Source of the DNA: Chryseomicrobium palamuruense
GTDB taxonomy: Bacteria > Bacillota > Bacilli > Bacillales_A > Planococcaceae
NCBI RefSeq assembly: GCF_042649045.1
Contig: NZ_JBHSEF010000011.1
Span: 186,001 to 250,000, forward strand
Direction: 5' to 3'
DNA: 64,000 nt
Below, one piece after another: positions 33,917 to 42,779 of this stretch. Each line of letters opens with the position of its first letter. Position 1 is the first letter of the stretch. The position numbers and the translations under genes are program-made. The notes beneath the pieces are model-generated. The model was not told the DNA's origin and did no database searches. It saw nothing but the letters and a program-made list of their open reading frames with translations.

Positions 33917-34615
33917 CTGCTTATACTGCTATCAGTTGCAATTGCACCATCTCTTGCATTATTTAGCTACTTTTACCTTCGTCGTGATATCGATTCGGAA
34001 CCATCTAGGCTTTTGTTATATGCCTTTATGTACGGAGCTGTATTAACGTTTCCAGTACTCTTTATCCAACATGTTGTCCAAGAAGAAACAACGTTAACTG
34101 CTCAGAGTTTTTGGAGCGGACCGTTATCTGCCTTTCTTGAAGAATTCGTAAAGTGGCTGATGCTATTTATTGCGATTTTCAAGCAAACCCGGTTCGATGA
34201 TCCATATGATGGGATTCTTTACGGGGCGAGTGTATCACTAGGTTTTGCGACGGTGGAAAATATTTTATATCTCATTAGTTTTGGCATAGATGAAGCGTTG
34301 TTTCGTGCCATGCTTCCCGTCACCAGTCATGCACTATTTGGGGTTGTTATGGGTTATTATTTAGGGAGAGCACAGTTTTCAACTAATTATGTCAAATCAC
34401 AGATTGCTTTAGCATTTTTTGCACCTTTTATCTTACATACGTTTTACAATACTCTACTGTATTCAAAAACCGAGCAATGGCTTATTTGGTCGCTATTTAT
34501 GCTTGCTCTTTGGTTAATTGCGCTATCAAGAGTCAAACAAGCACATATTTTTTCAAGAGAGTACCGCATGGGGAATCATCCGTTATTTGAAGAGAAAACA
34601 AAAAAACGTTCCTAG
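33917..34615 (+). CDS. prsW: Intramembrane protease PrsW, apparent CTG start
   Basis: Polytopic protease that makes the first cut in the anti-sigma factor RsiW in B. subtilis. 232 residues if started at CTG 33917. The Glu pair is in FLEEFVKWLM, with conserved GASVSLGFATVENILYL and TSHALFGVVMGYYLGR. The N-terminal family segment SVAIAPSLALFSYFYLRRD lies upstream of the first TTG (34013), so that TTG would remove the first helix. In the correct frame there is no ATG, GTG or TTG after AGGAGGA (33902-33908); CTG sits 8 bases from it and aligns with the family Met. Confidence 0.75.
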   Translation: MLILLSVAIAPSLALFSYFYLRRDIDSEPSRLLLYAFMYGAVLTFPVLFIQHVVQEETTLTAQSFWSGPLSAFLEEFVKWLMLFIAIFKQTRFDDPYDGILYGASVSLGFATVENILYLISFGIDEALFRAMLPVTSHALFGVVMGYYLGRAQFSTNYVKSQIALAFFAPFILHTFYNTLLYSKTEQWLIWSLFMLALWLIALSRVKQAHIFSREYRMGNHPLFEEKTKKRS

Positions 34616-34631
34616 TGAGGAGCGTTTTTTT
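34601..34631 (+). terminator. Terminator after prsW
   Basis: AAAAAACGTTCCT (34601-34613) and AGGAGCGTTTTTT (34618-34630) with one G-T wobble; it overlaps the prsW stop codon. Confidence 0.8.
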
Positions 34632-34684
34632 GTATAGTTTTATTAATTTTGCACACCTTTATTTGTAAAAGGAGGTATCACGCT

Positions 34685-35467
34685 GTGCATAAGAAATTTA
34701 TAGTCTTTGCTTTTTCGCTCATGATGATTTTTTCACTCGCATACGATGATTCTTCAGTTGCGGCTTTTACTGATCAGCAACTGGTCAAAGGAAGTTATGG
34801 AGACGATGTCATCGAATTGCAAGCTCGATTACAGTATTTAGGGTACTATCACGGCTCGATTGATGGACATTTTGGGGAAGGAACAGCAGAAGCTTTAAAA
34901 GCCTTTCAGAAAGAGTTTGGTCTCCCCATTGATGGAGTTGCAGGATCAGCCACTAAAAAGAAGTTGGTGGGATTTTCAGATTTTGACAAAGAATATGTCC
35001 ATAAGCAAATTCAAAGTGGAAGAGAATTCACTTATTACGGGGGACAACCATTAGAGGAACAAGTAAAGAAAACGTACCGCCAGCCCTCTACCGCACAACT
35101 TCCTCCAGGATATACAGAACATGAACTTAAATTGTTAGCCAGTGCGGTCTACGGAGAAGCCCGCGGTGAGCCCTACGAGGGGCAAGTAGCTGTAGCTGCT
35201 GTCATTTTAAATCGAATCGAGTCTCCGCAATTTCCGAACACCGTCTCTGAAGTTATATTTCAACCACGTGCATTTACCGCAGTTGATGATGGCCAGATAT
35301 GGCTTACACCAAATGATCGAGCAAGAGAAGCCGTCATTGATGCCATTAATGGATGGGATCCAACAGAAAACGCACTGTACTATTTTAATCCAGTTACTGC
35401 AACAAGCAAATGGATTTGGACACGTCCACAAATCAAAACAATCGGAAGGCACATTTTCTGTGCATAG
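34685..35467 (+). CDS. sleB: Spore cortex-lytic enzyme SleB
   Basis: Lytic transglycosylase that degrades spore cortex during germination. 260 residues with a GTG start after AAAGGAGGTATCAC. A signal peptide (about residues 1-32) is followed by a peptidoglycan-binding domain (GDDVIELQARLQYLGYYHG to IDGVAGSATKKKL) and a C-terminal hydrolase_2 domain beginning ELKLLASAVYGEARGEPYEG, where the Glu of GEARGE is the candidate catalytic residue. Next to ypeB, its partner for stability in spores. No good SigG promoter found. Confidence 0.93.
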   Translation: MHKKFIVFAFSLMMIFSLAYDDSSVAAFTDQQLVKGSYGDDVIELQARLQYLGYYHGSIDGHFGEGTAEALKAFQKEFGLPIDGVAGSATKKKLVGFSDFDKEYVHKQIQSGREFTYYGGQPLEEQVKKTYRQPSTAQLPPGYTEHELKLLASAVYGEARGEPYEGQVAVAAVILNRIESPQFPNTVSEVIFQPRAFTAVDDGQIWLTPNDRAREAVIDAINGWDPTENALYYFNPVTATSKWIWTRPQIKTIGRHIFCA

Positions 35468-35476
35468 GAGGCTATC

Positions 35477-36760
35477 ATGAATTTAAAATGGGGTGTCGCC
35501 TTAACTGCTGCATTGGTCTTATTGGGCTCTTTTTATCTATGGCAACAATCACGATATGAAGCAATGGCATCAACAGTCTCAACAAACTATGCCAGCAAAG
35601 TCTATAACATTGGGGAAAGCATGGAACAACTCGGTGAACATGTGGACGGAGCATTACTTCCTGCCAAGGCTGATCTTGCGCAAGATGATCTAGAAGGCAT
35701 ATGGCGTATGACGGATAAAATCAGAAATGAAATGAGTACCTTACCTTTTGAAGAGGATGCATCTGTCTATTGGTTAAATTATCTCGCTCGAATTGGAGAT
35801 GCTGCAAAATTGACATCAGATGGTGAGTTAGATTTTTCTACATGGAAAGATGCCATGAGAAAGAGTCGAGAAAATTTACAAGTAGTGACTTCTGAGTGGA
35901 TGCGATCAAATGGATCTGTTGAGAAAAAAGAAGAACTACTCAGCCGTTTCTATCATCAACAAGCGTCAGAAAAATCCTTGGAAGAAATGAGAAAGTTAAA
36001 TGAACTTGTTAAGAGTTATACGGAAACAGACTTTCCTGCTTCCACAAGTGAAGCAGATTATGCTAAGAAAAAGGCGATGGCAAATCTAGATGGAGAGACA
36101 TTGTCAGAAAATGAAGTGGTGGAGAAATGGAAAACAGATTTCCCTGAATTTAAAAATGCCACGATTCGAATTACCGAAAGTAAAAAAAATGCGCCGTACC
36201 CGTTCTACCATATTGAATTTAGTGGAGACAAGAAAAAAGGATTCGCCGACTATTCTAAAGTGGGTGGTCATCTCCTGACCACACTAATTGAACAGCCATT
36301 TACGGAAAAATCAAAAGATCCTGCAGAGCTTCAACAACTTGCAAAAGAAAAAATGACGCACTTAGGTTACGAGGATACGGTGATGACGTCGAGTCGCGAA
36401 AATCACGTCGCATGGCACTTCACCTTTACAAGACAAGTGCCAAATCAAGCTGTCGTATACAGTGATAGTATTCAACTGAAACTTGCTAAAGATACGGGAG
36501 AGATTCTCGGACTCCAACCGATTGAATATATTCAAAAAGAAAACCTACCTGACACAGTACCCCTCGAAATTGATTCAAAGAATATTCTTGATGATCACGT
36601 GACATTGGAAAGTAGTCGATTAGCATATATTGAAGATTCGAAAATGAATCAAGTTCTTTGTTATGAATGGGTGATTCGAACAGAAACAGGGACTCAATAC
36701 AGGATGTACGTTGATGCTAAAGACGGTAAAATTATAAAGAAAGAAAAAATAAAAGGGTAA
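35477..36760 (+). CDS. ypeB: Germination protein YpeB
   Basis: Inner spore membrane protein that protects and localises SleB. 427 residues: one N-terminal membrane helix (about residues 5-23), a helical N-terminal domain, then PepSY-like repeats in the C-terminal half (for example LGYEDTVMTSSRENHVAWHF and VDAKDGKIIKKEKI at the end). Slightly shorter than the 450-residue B. subtilis protein. Follows sleB by 9 bases with AGGAGG, so they form an operon. Confidence 0.9.
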   Translation: MNLKWGVALTAALVLLGSFYLWQQSRYEAMASTVSTNYASKVYNIGESMEQLGEHVDGALLPAKADLAQDDLEGIWRMTDKIRNEMSTLPFEEDASVYWLNYLARIGDAAKLTSDGELDFSTWKDAMRKSRENLQVVTSEWMRSNGSVEKKEELLSRFYHQQASEKSLEEMRKLNELVKSYTETDFPASTSEADYAKKKAMANLDGETLSENEVVEKWKTDFPEFKNATIRITESKKNAPYPFYHIEFSGDKKKGFADYSKVGGHLLTTLIEQPFTEKSKDPAELQQLAKEKMTHLGYEDTVMTSSRENHVAWHFTFTRQVPNQAVVYSDSIQLKLAKDTGEILGLQPIEYIQKENLPDTVPLEIDSKNILDDHVTLESSRLAYIEDSKMNQVLCYEWVIRTETGTQYRMYVDAKDGKIIKKEKIKG

Positions 36761-36767
36761 TTTACCT

Positions 36768-36801
36768 ACTCCTCCAATGCATTTCGATTGGAGGAGTTTT
36801 T
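36768..36801 (+). terminator. Terminator after ypeB
   Basis: ACTCCTCCAAT (36768-36778) and ATTGGAGGAGT (36787-36797), a perfect 11-bp stem with a T run. Confidence 0.9.
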
Positions 36802-36837
36802 ATGATAAACTAATTTTGATGAAGTGGAGGAAATGAA

Positions 36838-37515
36838 ATGAAGAAAATTCGTATTGCCATTGACGGTCCTGCTGGTGCAGGAAAGTCCACAATTGCTAAA
36901 TTGGCAGCTGAAAAACTACAGTATACCTATGTAGATACAGGAGCAATGTATCGCGCGTTAACGTATAAATCATTGCAACAGAAAAAAAATCTTGCGGATG
37001 AACAAGCACTACTTGAATTATTAATGAGTTCATGTATTGAGTTGGAACCTTCACCGGCTGGACAACAAGTCTACTTAGACGGACAAAATGTATCCGAAGC
37101 AATTCGAATGCCAGAAGTTACAGCAAACGTCTCAGAAGTTGCTGCGCATGCTGCTGTACGAAAGGAAATGGTTGACCGTCAGATGAAACTCGCTGAGTCG
37201 GGAGGTGTTTTAATGGATGGACGAGATATTGGAACACATGTTATTCCGGACGCAGAACTTAAACTATTTATGTCGGCAAGTGCGGACGAGCGTGCAAGAA
37301 GGCGTTTTGAGGATAATAAATCACGGGGAATACATATTCCTGTAGAGGAGCTAAAGCAAGATATTTTACGCCGCGATAAATTGGACAGTGAACGAGAAGC
37401 ATCACCTCTCATTCAAGCTGAAGATGCAATATTTTTAGATACAACCACACTTACTATTGAAGACGTAGTTGAAGAGATTGTGAATCTAGTAAAGGCAAAG
37501 GAGCAGTCGGGATGA
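36838..37515 (+). CDS. cmk: Cytidylate kinase
   Basis: Phosphorylates CMP and dCMP with ATP. 225 residues. The P-loop is IDGPAGAGKSTIAK, with the CMP-binding region YVDTGAMYRA and MDGRDIGTHV, and the lid Arg-rich segment DERARRRFED. The stop overlaps the plsC start by 4 bases. Part of the cmk-plsC-rpsA arrangement frequent in Bacillales. Confidence 0.95.
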   Translation: MKKIRIAIDGPAGAGKSTIAKLAAEKLQYTYVDTGAMYRALTYKSLQQKKNLADEQALLELLMSSCIELEPSPAGQQVYLDGQNVSEAIRMPEVTANVSEVAAHAAVRKEMVDRQMKLAESGGVLMDGRDIGTHVIPDAELKLFMSASADERARRRFEDNKSRGIHIPVEELKQDILRRDKLDSEREASPLIQAEDAIFLDTTTLTIEDVVEEIVNLVKAKEQSG

Positions 37516-38099
37516 ATTTATATCAATTCGCCAAAGGAGCAGTTTTCACTGCGTTATCCCCCATTTACCGATTTAACGTAATTGGTCGGGATGATTTTCC
37601 AAAATCAGGTGGGGTACTCGTTTGCTCCAATCATATTCATGCGCTAGATCCACCGGTCATCGGAATTCTAGCACCGCGTCCTGTTCACTTTATGGCCAAA
37701 CAGGAATTATTTGAAGCACCCATCTTAAAACATTTGATTCCAAAACTAAACGCTTTTCCTGTGAAGCGAGGTATGAGTGACCGGGAAGCGATGCGAAAAG
37801 CTATCAACCTACTTAAAGATGGGAATGTCGTAGGTCTTTTTCCAGAAGGAACAAGGTCGACAGATGGCCAGCTAAAGCCTGGGCTTGCCGGGGCAGGATT
37901 CTTTGCCTTGCGTGGTGAGGCATACGTCGTTCCAGCAGCCATTATTGGTCCTTACAAACCTTTTAAACGGTTAAAAGTCGTCTATGGTAAACCTCTTGAT
38001 ATGACACCTTATCGAGAACGGAAAGCAAGTGCGGACGAAGTAACTATGGCAATCATGCAAGAAATTCAAAAATTACTGGATGAACATCGGTCTTCCTAA
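37512..38099 (+). CDS. plsC: 1-acyl-sn-glycerol-3-phosphate acyltransferase
   Basis: Second acylation step of phosphatidic acid synthesis at the membrane. 195 residues. The catalytic NHxxxxD motif is CSNHIHALDPP and the glycerol-phosphate-binding motif is FPEGTRSTDG. A hydrophobic N-terminal segment anchors it. Translationally coupled to cmk. Confidence 0.92.
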   Translation: MNLYQFAKGAVFTALSPIYRFNVIGRDDFPKSGGVLVCSNHIHALDPPVIGILAPRPVHFMAKQELFEAPILKHLIPKLNAFPVKRGMSDREAMRKAINLLKDGNVVGLFPEGTRSTDGQLKPGLAGAGFFALRGEAYVVPAAIIGPYKPFKRLKVVYGKPLDMTPYRERKASADEVTMAIMQEIQKLLDEHRSS

Positions 38100-38153
38100 T
38101 GACGAATGGAATAGTTTTTACCTGTCTTCCATATAGTAGATAATGGCTAGCTT

Positions 38154-38182
38154 TTGTATTTGCCACCAATTTCGACTAAAAT
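38154..38182 (+). promoter_or_regulatory. Possible SigA promoter of rpsA/ypfD
   Basis: TTGTAT (38154-38159), 17 bases, TAAAAT (38177-38182), 32 bases upstream of the start codon; the -35 is weak. Confidence 0.4.
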
Positions 38183-38214
38183 AAGGTAGAGACGTAGTGG
38201 AGGAGGATAATCAC

Positions 38215-39357
38215 ATGACAGAAGAAATGAATGTAAACGATATCCCAGTACTGAAAGAAGGGGATCTTGTTCAAGCAACAGTAGCACAGGTTGATGAAAA
38301 ATCAATTACTGTCCAAATTGACAACGCACCTTTCGACGGTATTGTTCCCATCAGCGAACTATCCAGCTTGCATGTAGAAAAAGCATCTGACGTTGTGAAT
38401 GTAGGCGATACATTAACACTCTTGGTTACAAAAGTAGAAGAAGAAAATTATGTTCTCTCGAAACGTAAAGCTGATGCAGTACAAGCGTGGGAAGGTCTTG
38501 AAGAGAAATTCCACAATGGCACAATTATCGAAACCGAAGTAAAAGAAGTCGTTAAAGGCGGTTTAGTGGTTGATATTGGTGTACGCGGATTTATTCCGGC
38601 ATCACTCATTGAAGATCACTTTGTTGAGAATTTTGATGATTATAAAGGCAAAATCCTCGAGTTCAAGATTGTCGAGTTAGATAAAGAGAAGAACCGTGTA
38701 ATTCTATCTCACCGAGCAGTGGTGGAAGAACAAAAATCTTCTTTGAAACAACAAACGCTAGATAATTTAGAGGTAGGTAGCATTGTCGAGGGCACAGTTC
38801 AACGTCTTGCATCATTTGGTGCATTTGTTGATATTGGCGGTGTTGACGGGCTAGTACACATTTCACAGATCTCTCATGATCATCTTGACAATGTGGCGAG
38901 TGCACTACAAGAAGGCCAACAAGTAAAGGTGAAAATCTTATCTGTTGACCGAGATGCAGAACGCATTTCACTTTCAGTTAAAGAGACATTGCCTGGACCA
39001 TGGGAGTCTATTGAAGAAAAAGCATCTAAAGGTAGCGTTTTTACAGGAACTGTAAAGCGACTTGTCAGCTATGGTGCATTTGTCGAAGTATTCCCAGGAG
39101 TCGAAGGACTTGTTCATATTTCACAGATTTCCCACCAACACATCGGCTCTCCGCATGAGGTGTTGAGGGAAGGGCAACAAGTGGAAGTGAAAGTACTTGA
39201 TGTAAAACCGGAAGAGCGTCGTCTGTCGTTAAGCATTAAAGAACTTCTAGAAAATACGAGTGAAGAGTATTCTGATTATGAACTTCCTGAAGAATCAACA
39301 GGTTTCTCTATTTCAGATGTTCTTGGCGACCGCTTCAAAGATTTTAATAAAGACTAG
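38215..39357 (+). CDS. ypfD: S1-domain RNA-binding protein (30S ribosomal protein S1 homologue, YpfD)
   Basis: 380 residues with four S1 RNA-binding repeats (about residues 15-85, 100-170, 185-255 and 270-340). The third and fourth are the most typical, with GAFVDIGGVDGLVHISQISH and GAFVEVFPGVEGLVHISQISH. Shorter than proteobacterial S1, which has six repeats; in B. subtilis the homologue is not a strict ribosomal component. ATG 38215 follows GGAGGAGGA. A strong terminator follows. Also annotated rpsA. Confidence 0.9.
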   Translation: MTEEMNVNDIPVLKEGDLVQATVAQVDEKSITVQIDNAPFDGIVPISELSSLHVEKASDVVNVGDTLTLLVTKVEEENYVLSKRKADAVQAWEGLEEKFHNGTIIETEVKEVVKGGLVVDIGVRGFIPASLIEDHFVENFDDYKGKILEFKIVELDKEKNRVILSHRAVVEEQKSSLKQQTLDNLEVGSIVEGTVQRLASFGAFVDIGGVDGLVHISQISHDHLDNVASALQEGQQVKVKILSVDRDAERISLSVKETLPGPWESIEEKASKGSVFTGTVKRLVSYGAFVEVFPGVEGLVHISQISHQHIGSPHEVLREGQQVEVKVLDVKPEERRLSLSIKELLENTSEEYSDYELPEESTGFSISDVLGDRFKDFNKD

Positions 39358-39362
39358 TGATC

Positions 39363-39395
39363 ACAGAGGTGCTTGAGCACCTCTGTTTTTTCTTT
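39363..39395 (+). terminator. Terminator after ypfD/rpsA
   Basis: ACAGAGGTGC (39363-39372), TTGA loop, GCACCTCTGT (39377-39386) and a long T-rich tract. Confidence 0.9.
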
Positions 39396-39449
39396 TTGTC
39401 TTAGAATCGTGTATAATACCTCATAGATGAAGTTGGAAGGATGAAACAA

Positions 39450-40760
39450 ATGACAAAACCTGTAGTAGCCATCGTCGGACGACCGAACGTTGGAAAATCA
39501 ACCATTTTTAATCGAATCGTAGGCGAACGCGTATCGATTGTAGAAGATACACCAGGGGTAACGCGAGATCGAATTTATAGTTCAGCTGAATGGTTAACCC
39601 ATGATTTCCGTATTATAGATACGGGGGGTATTGAGATAAGTGATGAGCCTTTTTTAGAACAAATAAAACAGCAAGCGGAAGTTGCGATGGAAGAGGCAGA
39701 TGTCATTATCTTTTTAACAAATGGTCGTGAAGGGGTCACAGCTGCGGATGAATACGTAGCGAAAATCCTCTACAAAACAAAAAAACCTGTGGTTTTGGCT
39801 GTCAATAAAATAGATAACCCGGACATGCGAGATATGATTTATGACTTCTATTCTCTTGGAATGGGCGAGCCATTTCCTATTTCAGGTTCTCACGGTCTAG
39901 GTCTGGGAGATCTTTTAGATGAGGCAGCGAAGCACTTCCCTGAAGAGGGTGAAGCCGATTACGGGGATGAAGTCATTAAATTCTCTCTTATTGGGCGTCC
40001 AAATGTAGGGAAATCATCGTTAATCAATGCGGTGCTAGGACAAGACCGCGTCATAGTCAGTGACGTGGCTGGTACAACGCGTGACGCGATTGATACGCAC
40101 TATTCGTACGACAATCAAGAATACGTCATGATTGATACGGCAGGTATGCGCAAAAAAGGAAAAGTTTATGAAAATACAGAAAAATACAGTGTTCTTCGTG
40201 CATTAAAAGCTATAGAACGTTCAGATGTTGTATTAGTTGTTTTGAATGCAGAAGAGGGAATTCAAGAACAGGACAAAAAAATCGCAGGTTATGCTCATGA
40301 AGCGGGTCGCGGTGTCATCATTGTTGTAAACAAATGGGATGCTCTTGAAAAAGACGATAAGACGATGAATGTTTTCACACAACAGATTCGTGAGCATTTT
40401 TTGTTCCTAGATTATGCTCCGATTGTATTTGTCTCTGCGAAGACCAAGCAACGTGTGCATTCCGTCTTCCCCGTCATCCAAAAAGTAAGTGAAAATCATT
40501 CGATGCGTATTCAATCATCTATCTTAAATGAAGTTATAGAGGATGCGGTAGCTCGTAACCCAGCTCCATCTGATAAAGGGAAGCGATTACGTATTTACTA
40601 CGCGACACAAGTAGCGACTCGACCACCAACGTTTGTCGTGTTTGTCAATGAACCTGAACTTATGCACTTTTCCTATACACGTTTCTTAGAAAACCGTATT
40701 CGTGAAGCATTTGATTTTGAGGGAACACCGATTAAAATTATTGCTCGGGCTCGTACGTAA
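39450..40760 (+). CDS. der: Ribosome-assembly GTPase Der (EngA)
   Basis: Essential GTPase with two tandem G domains, acting in 50S subunit maturation. 436 residues, identical in length to the B. subtilis protein. First G domain: GRPNVGKSTIFNR, DTGG and NKID. Second: GRPNVGKSSLINAV, DTAGMRKKGK and NKWD. The C-terminal KH-like domain ends with GTPIKIIARART. ATG 39450 is preferred over 39441 because GGAAGG abuts the latter. A TATAAT at 39412-39417 is a plausible -10. Confidence 0.95.
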   Translation: MTKPVVAIVGRPNVGKSTIFNRIVGERVSIVEDTPGVTRDRIYSSAEWLTHDFRIIDTGGIEISDEPFLEQIKQQAEVAMEEADVIIFLTNGREGVTAADEYVAKILYKTKKPVVLAVNKIDNPDMRDMIYDFYSLGMGEPFPISGSHGLGLGDLLDEAAKHFPEEGEADYGDEVIKFSLIGRPNVGKSSLINAVLGQDRVIVSDVAGTTRDAIDTHYSYDNQEYVMIDTAGMRKKGKVYENTEKYSVLRALKAIERSDVVLVVLNAEEGIQEQDKKIAGYAHEAGRGVIIVVNKWDALEKDDKTMNVFTQQIREHFLFLDYAPIVFVSAKTKQRVHSVFPVIQKVSENHSMRIQSSILNEVIEDAVARNPAPSDKGKRLRIYYATQVATRPPTFVVFVNEPELMHFSYTRFLENRIREAFDFEGTPIKIIARART

Positions 40761-40772
40761 AGGGGTGATACG

Positions 40773-41795
40773 ATGCAGAATGTAACTGTACTTGGAGCAG
40801 GGAGCTGGGGAACAGCCCTTGCTTTTGTGTTGGCTGAAAATGGCCACCAAACGTTGCTTTGGTCTCATCGTAAGGGTCAAGCGGATGAAATCACAAAGCA
40901 GCATACGAATAAAAAGTATTTAGGTGAACAACTGCTTCCACATAATTTACAAGCGACGTCATCTCTTGAACAAGCGATGCAACATAGTGATGTGATCGTC
41001 CTCGCAGTTCCGACAAAAGCCTTTCGTGAAGTAATTGCACAATTTGTTACGATTTTGTCCGTTCCAAAACTCTTTGTTCACGTATCAAAAGGAATTGAGC
41101 CGGATTCTTTAAAAAGAATTTCTGAAATCATGGAAGAGGAAATCCCGCAAGAGTTTAGAAAAAGCATCGTCGTCTTATCTGGACCAAGTCATGCTGAAGA
41201 AGTCGTTTTACGTCACCCTACAACAGTGACAGCGGCAAGTACTGATTTATCAGCCGCTGAGCTTGTACAGGATTTATTTATGAGTGAGTATTTCCGAGTA
41301 TACACCAATGATGACGTGATTGGAGTAGAACTTGGGGGAGCTTTAAAAAATGTGATTGCTCTTGCGGCGGGGATCGTGGACGGTCTCGGCTATGGTGACA
41401 ATGCAAAAGCAGCTCTCATTACCCGGGGACTTGCTGAAATCAGTCGTTTAGGTGCCCATATGGGTGCGAAACCCTATACATTTATTGGATTGACGGGTAT
41501 GGGAGACCTTATCGTCACATGTACATCTGTTCACTCCCGAAATTGGCGAGCGGGTAATCTACTCGGACAAGGAAAAAGTCTTGACGATGTGCTAGAGGAT
41601 ATGGGAATGGTCGTTGAAGGCGTTCGAACAACAAAAGCAGCCTATCAGTTGTCAAAGCAGCATGACATTGAAATGCCAATTACCGCTGCACTATATGCTG
41701 TTTTATTTGAAGAGTTGTCACCGCGTGAAGGCGTGGATCAGTTGATGCTACGAACAAAAAAGCATGAACTCGAAGATTTTAAATCGTTTGATTAG
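40773..41795 (+). CDS. gpsA: Glycerol-3-phosphate dehydrogenase [NAD(P)+]
   Basis: Reduces dihydroxyacetone phosphate to sn-glycerol 3-phosphate for phospholipid synthesis. 340 residues. The Rossmann GXGXXG is VLGAGSWGTALA; substrate-binding and catalytic parts include VELGGALKNVIALAAGIVDG and GLTGMGDLIVTCTS. Follows der by 12 bases with GGGGTGAT. It supplies the substrate of the acyltransferase pathway to which plsC at 37512 belongs. Confidence 0.95.
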   Translation: MQNVTVLGAGSWGTALAFVLAENGHQTLLWSHRKGQADEITKQHTNKKYLGEQLLPHNLQATSSLEQAMQHSDVIVLAVPTKAFREVIAQFVTILSVPKLFVHVSKGIEPDSLKRISEIMEEEIPQEFRKSIVVLSGPSHAEEVVLRHPTTVTAASTDLSAAELVQDLFMSEYFRVYTNDDVIGVELGGALKNVIALAAGIVDGLGYGDNAKAALITRGLAEISRLGAHMGAKPYTFIGLTGMGDLIVTCTSVHSRNWRAGNLLGQGKSLDDVLEDMGMVVEGVRTTKAAYQLSKQHDIEMPITAALYAVLFEELSPREGVDQLMLRTKKHELEDFKSFD

Positions 41796-41809
41796 AAAGT
41801 AGGGAAAGT

Positions 41810-42016
41810 ATGTCTTCTTTAGACAAAATGTGGGTCTCATTTGGTTCCATGGGATTCATGTTTATTGCAATGCTTATCATGCTCTTTGTAAACACTAAAA
41901 TTCAAAATAAAGTAATAGCCATCCCATTGCGTATCATTGCATGGCTATGTTTAGTACTTGGGTTCCTTTCGATGGTTTATATCATTTTTAATCCAACAAG
42001 AGGGACGGCGGCATGA
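41810..42016 (+). CDS. yphE: DUF2768 small membrane protein, YphE-like
   Basis: 68 residues with two membrane helices (about residues 8-28 and 38-60). Family-typical SLDKMWVSFGSMGFMF start and NPTRG near the end. Same position between gpsA and yphF as in B. subtilis. Overlaps yphF by 4 bases. Function unknown. Confidence 0.75.
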   Translation: MSSLDKMWVSFGSMGFMFIAMLIMLFVNTKIQNKVIAIPLRIIAWLCLVLGFLSMVYIIFNPTRGTAA

Positions 42017-42723
42017 AAAATAAACGCTTAATTATTGTCCTTGCCGTTACTATGCTATTCCTATCTGCGTGTGGATATCAGAGTGGCTACCAGCCAGATA
42101 ATGTGAACCCTTATCCGGAGCAATTAGAACAAGTTCAACAAGCAGTTGATCGTTTCCAAGAAGACTCAGGTGGTTTACTACCCATCAAAACGAGAGATCA
42201 AAGCGTAGACCAATATATTAAATACCCGGTTGATTTTCAGAAGCTCATTCCTGCTTTCATGGGACAAGTACCTCCCAATTCGTTTGAAGCAGGGGGAATC
42301 TATCAATACGTCATTCGTGATGTGGAAGAAACTCCTACAGTGAAGCTTGTCGATTTGCGTGTGACAGAAGTATTGAGAGATTTAAATTTCCGTCGGACCA
42401 TTAACGGCTACGCTCCCATAGCAGAAACGATCGCAGAGGGTGTCTACAAATTAGATTACGAGATCATGGGATATGGAAATGAGGTTACTGTTCAGAGTCC
42501 TTATTCAACAACTCAACTACCACTCGTTGCAACTGGATCTGGTCAGATTTATATAGACTATTCAATTGAACTTAATAGGAAGCTTCAAGAGCTTGATGAT
42601 CCAATCGAGCCGGGTACTGATATTCGCTATCTCCTTGAGCAAGATTCTCCGATCGTACCAGCGTATTCTTTACCTTATACCATTAATGATCAGAATGAAC
42701 CTATATTTATGTTACCCGAATGA
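42013..42723 (+). CDS. yphF: Lipoprotein YphF
   Basis: 236 residues. Lipoprotein signal peptide MKNKRLIIVLAVTMLFLSAC with lipobox LSAC, so Cys20 is predicted to be lipidated and the protein exported. The mature part has no recognised enzyme motif. Always found just upstream of spoIVA in Bacillus, but no sporulation role is evident. Coupled to yphE. Confidence 0.8.
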   Translation: MKNKRLIIVLAVTMLFLSACGYQSGYQPDNVNPYPEQLEQVQQAVDRFQEDSGGLLPIKTRDQSVDQYIKYPVDFQKLIPAFMGQVPPNSFEAGGIYQYVIRDVEETPTVKLVDLRVTEVLRDLNFRRTINGYAPIAETIAEGVYKLDYEIMGYGNEVTVQSPYSTTQLPLVATGSGQIYIDYSIELNRKLQELDDPIEPGTDIRYLLEQDSPIVPAYSLPYTINDQNEPIFMLPE

Positions 42724-42751
42724 TTCACAGGTCTACTGTGAGTCATTTTTT
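42721..42751 (+). terminator. Terminator between yphF and spoIVA
   Basis: TGATTCACAG (42721-42730) and CTGTGAGTCA (42736-42745) with a wobble pair and six T residues; it starts within the yphF stop codon. A separate spoIVA promoter is therefore expected. Confidence 0.75.
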
Positions 42752-42779
42752 CATATGGTGACAATGAAGGGAGAGATCA

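Noticed and set aside
34616..34684. SigG-type promoter before sleB
   Set aside because: GTATAG and CACACCTTTA are only loosely like the consensus and spacing is poor; not called.
42746..42779. SigE-type promoter before spoIVA
   Set aside because: CATATGGT resembles part of a -10, but no -35 sits at the right distance.
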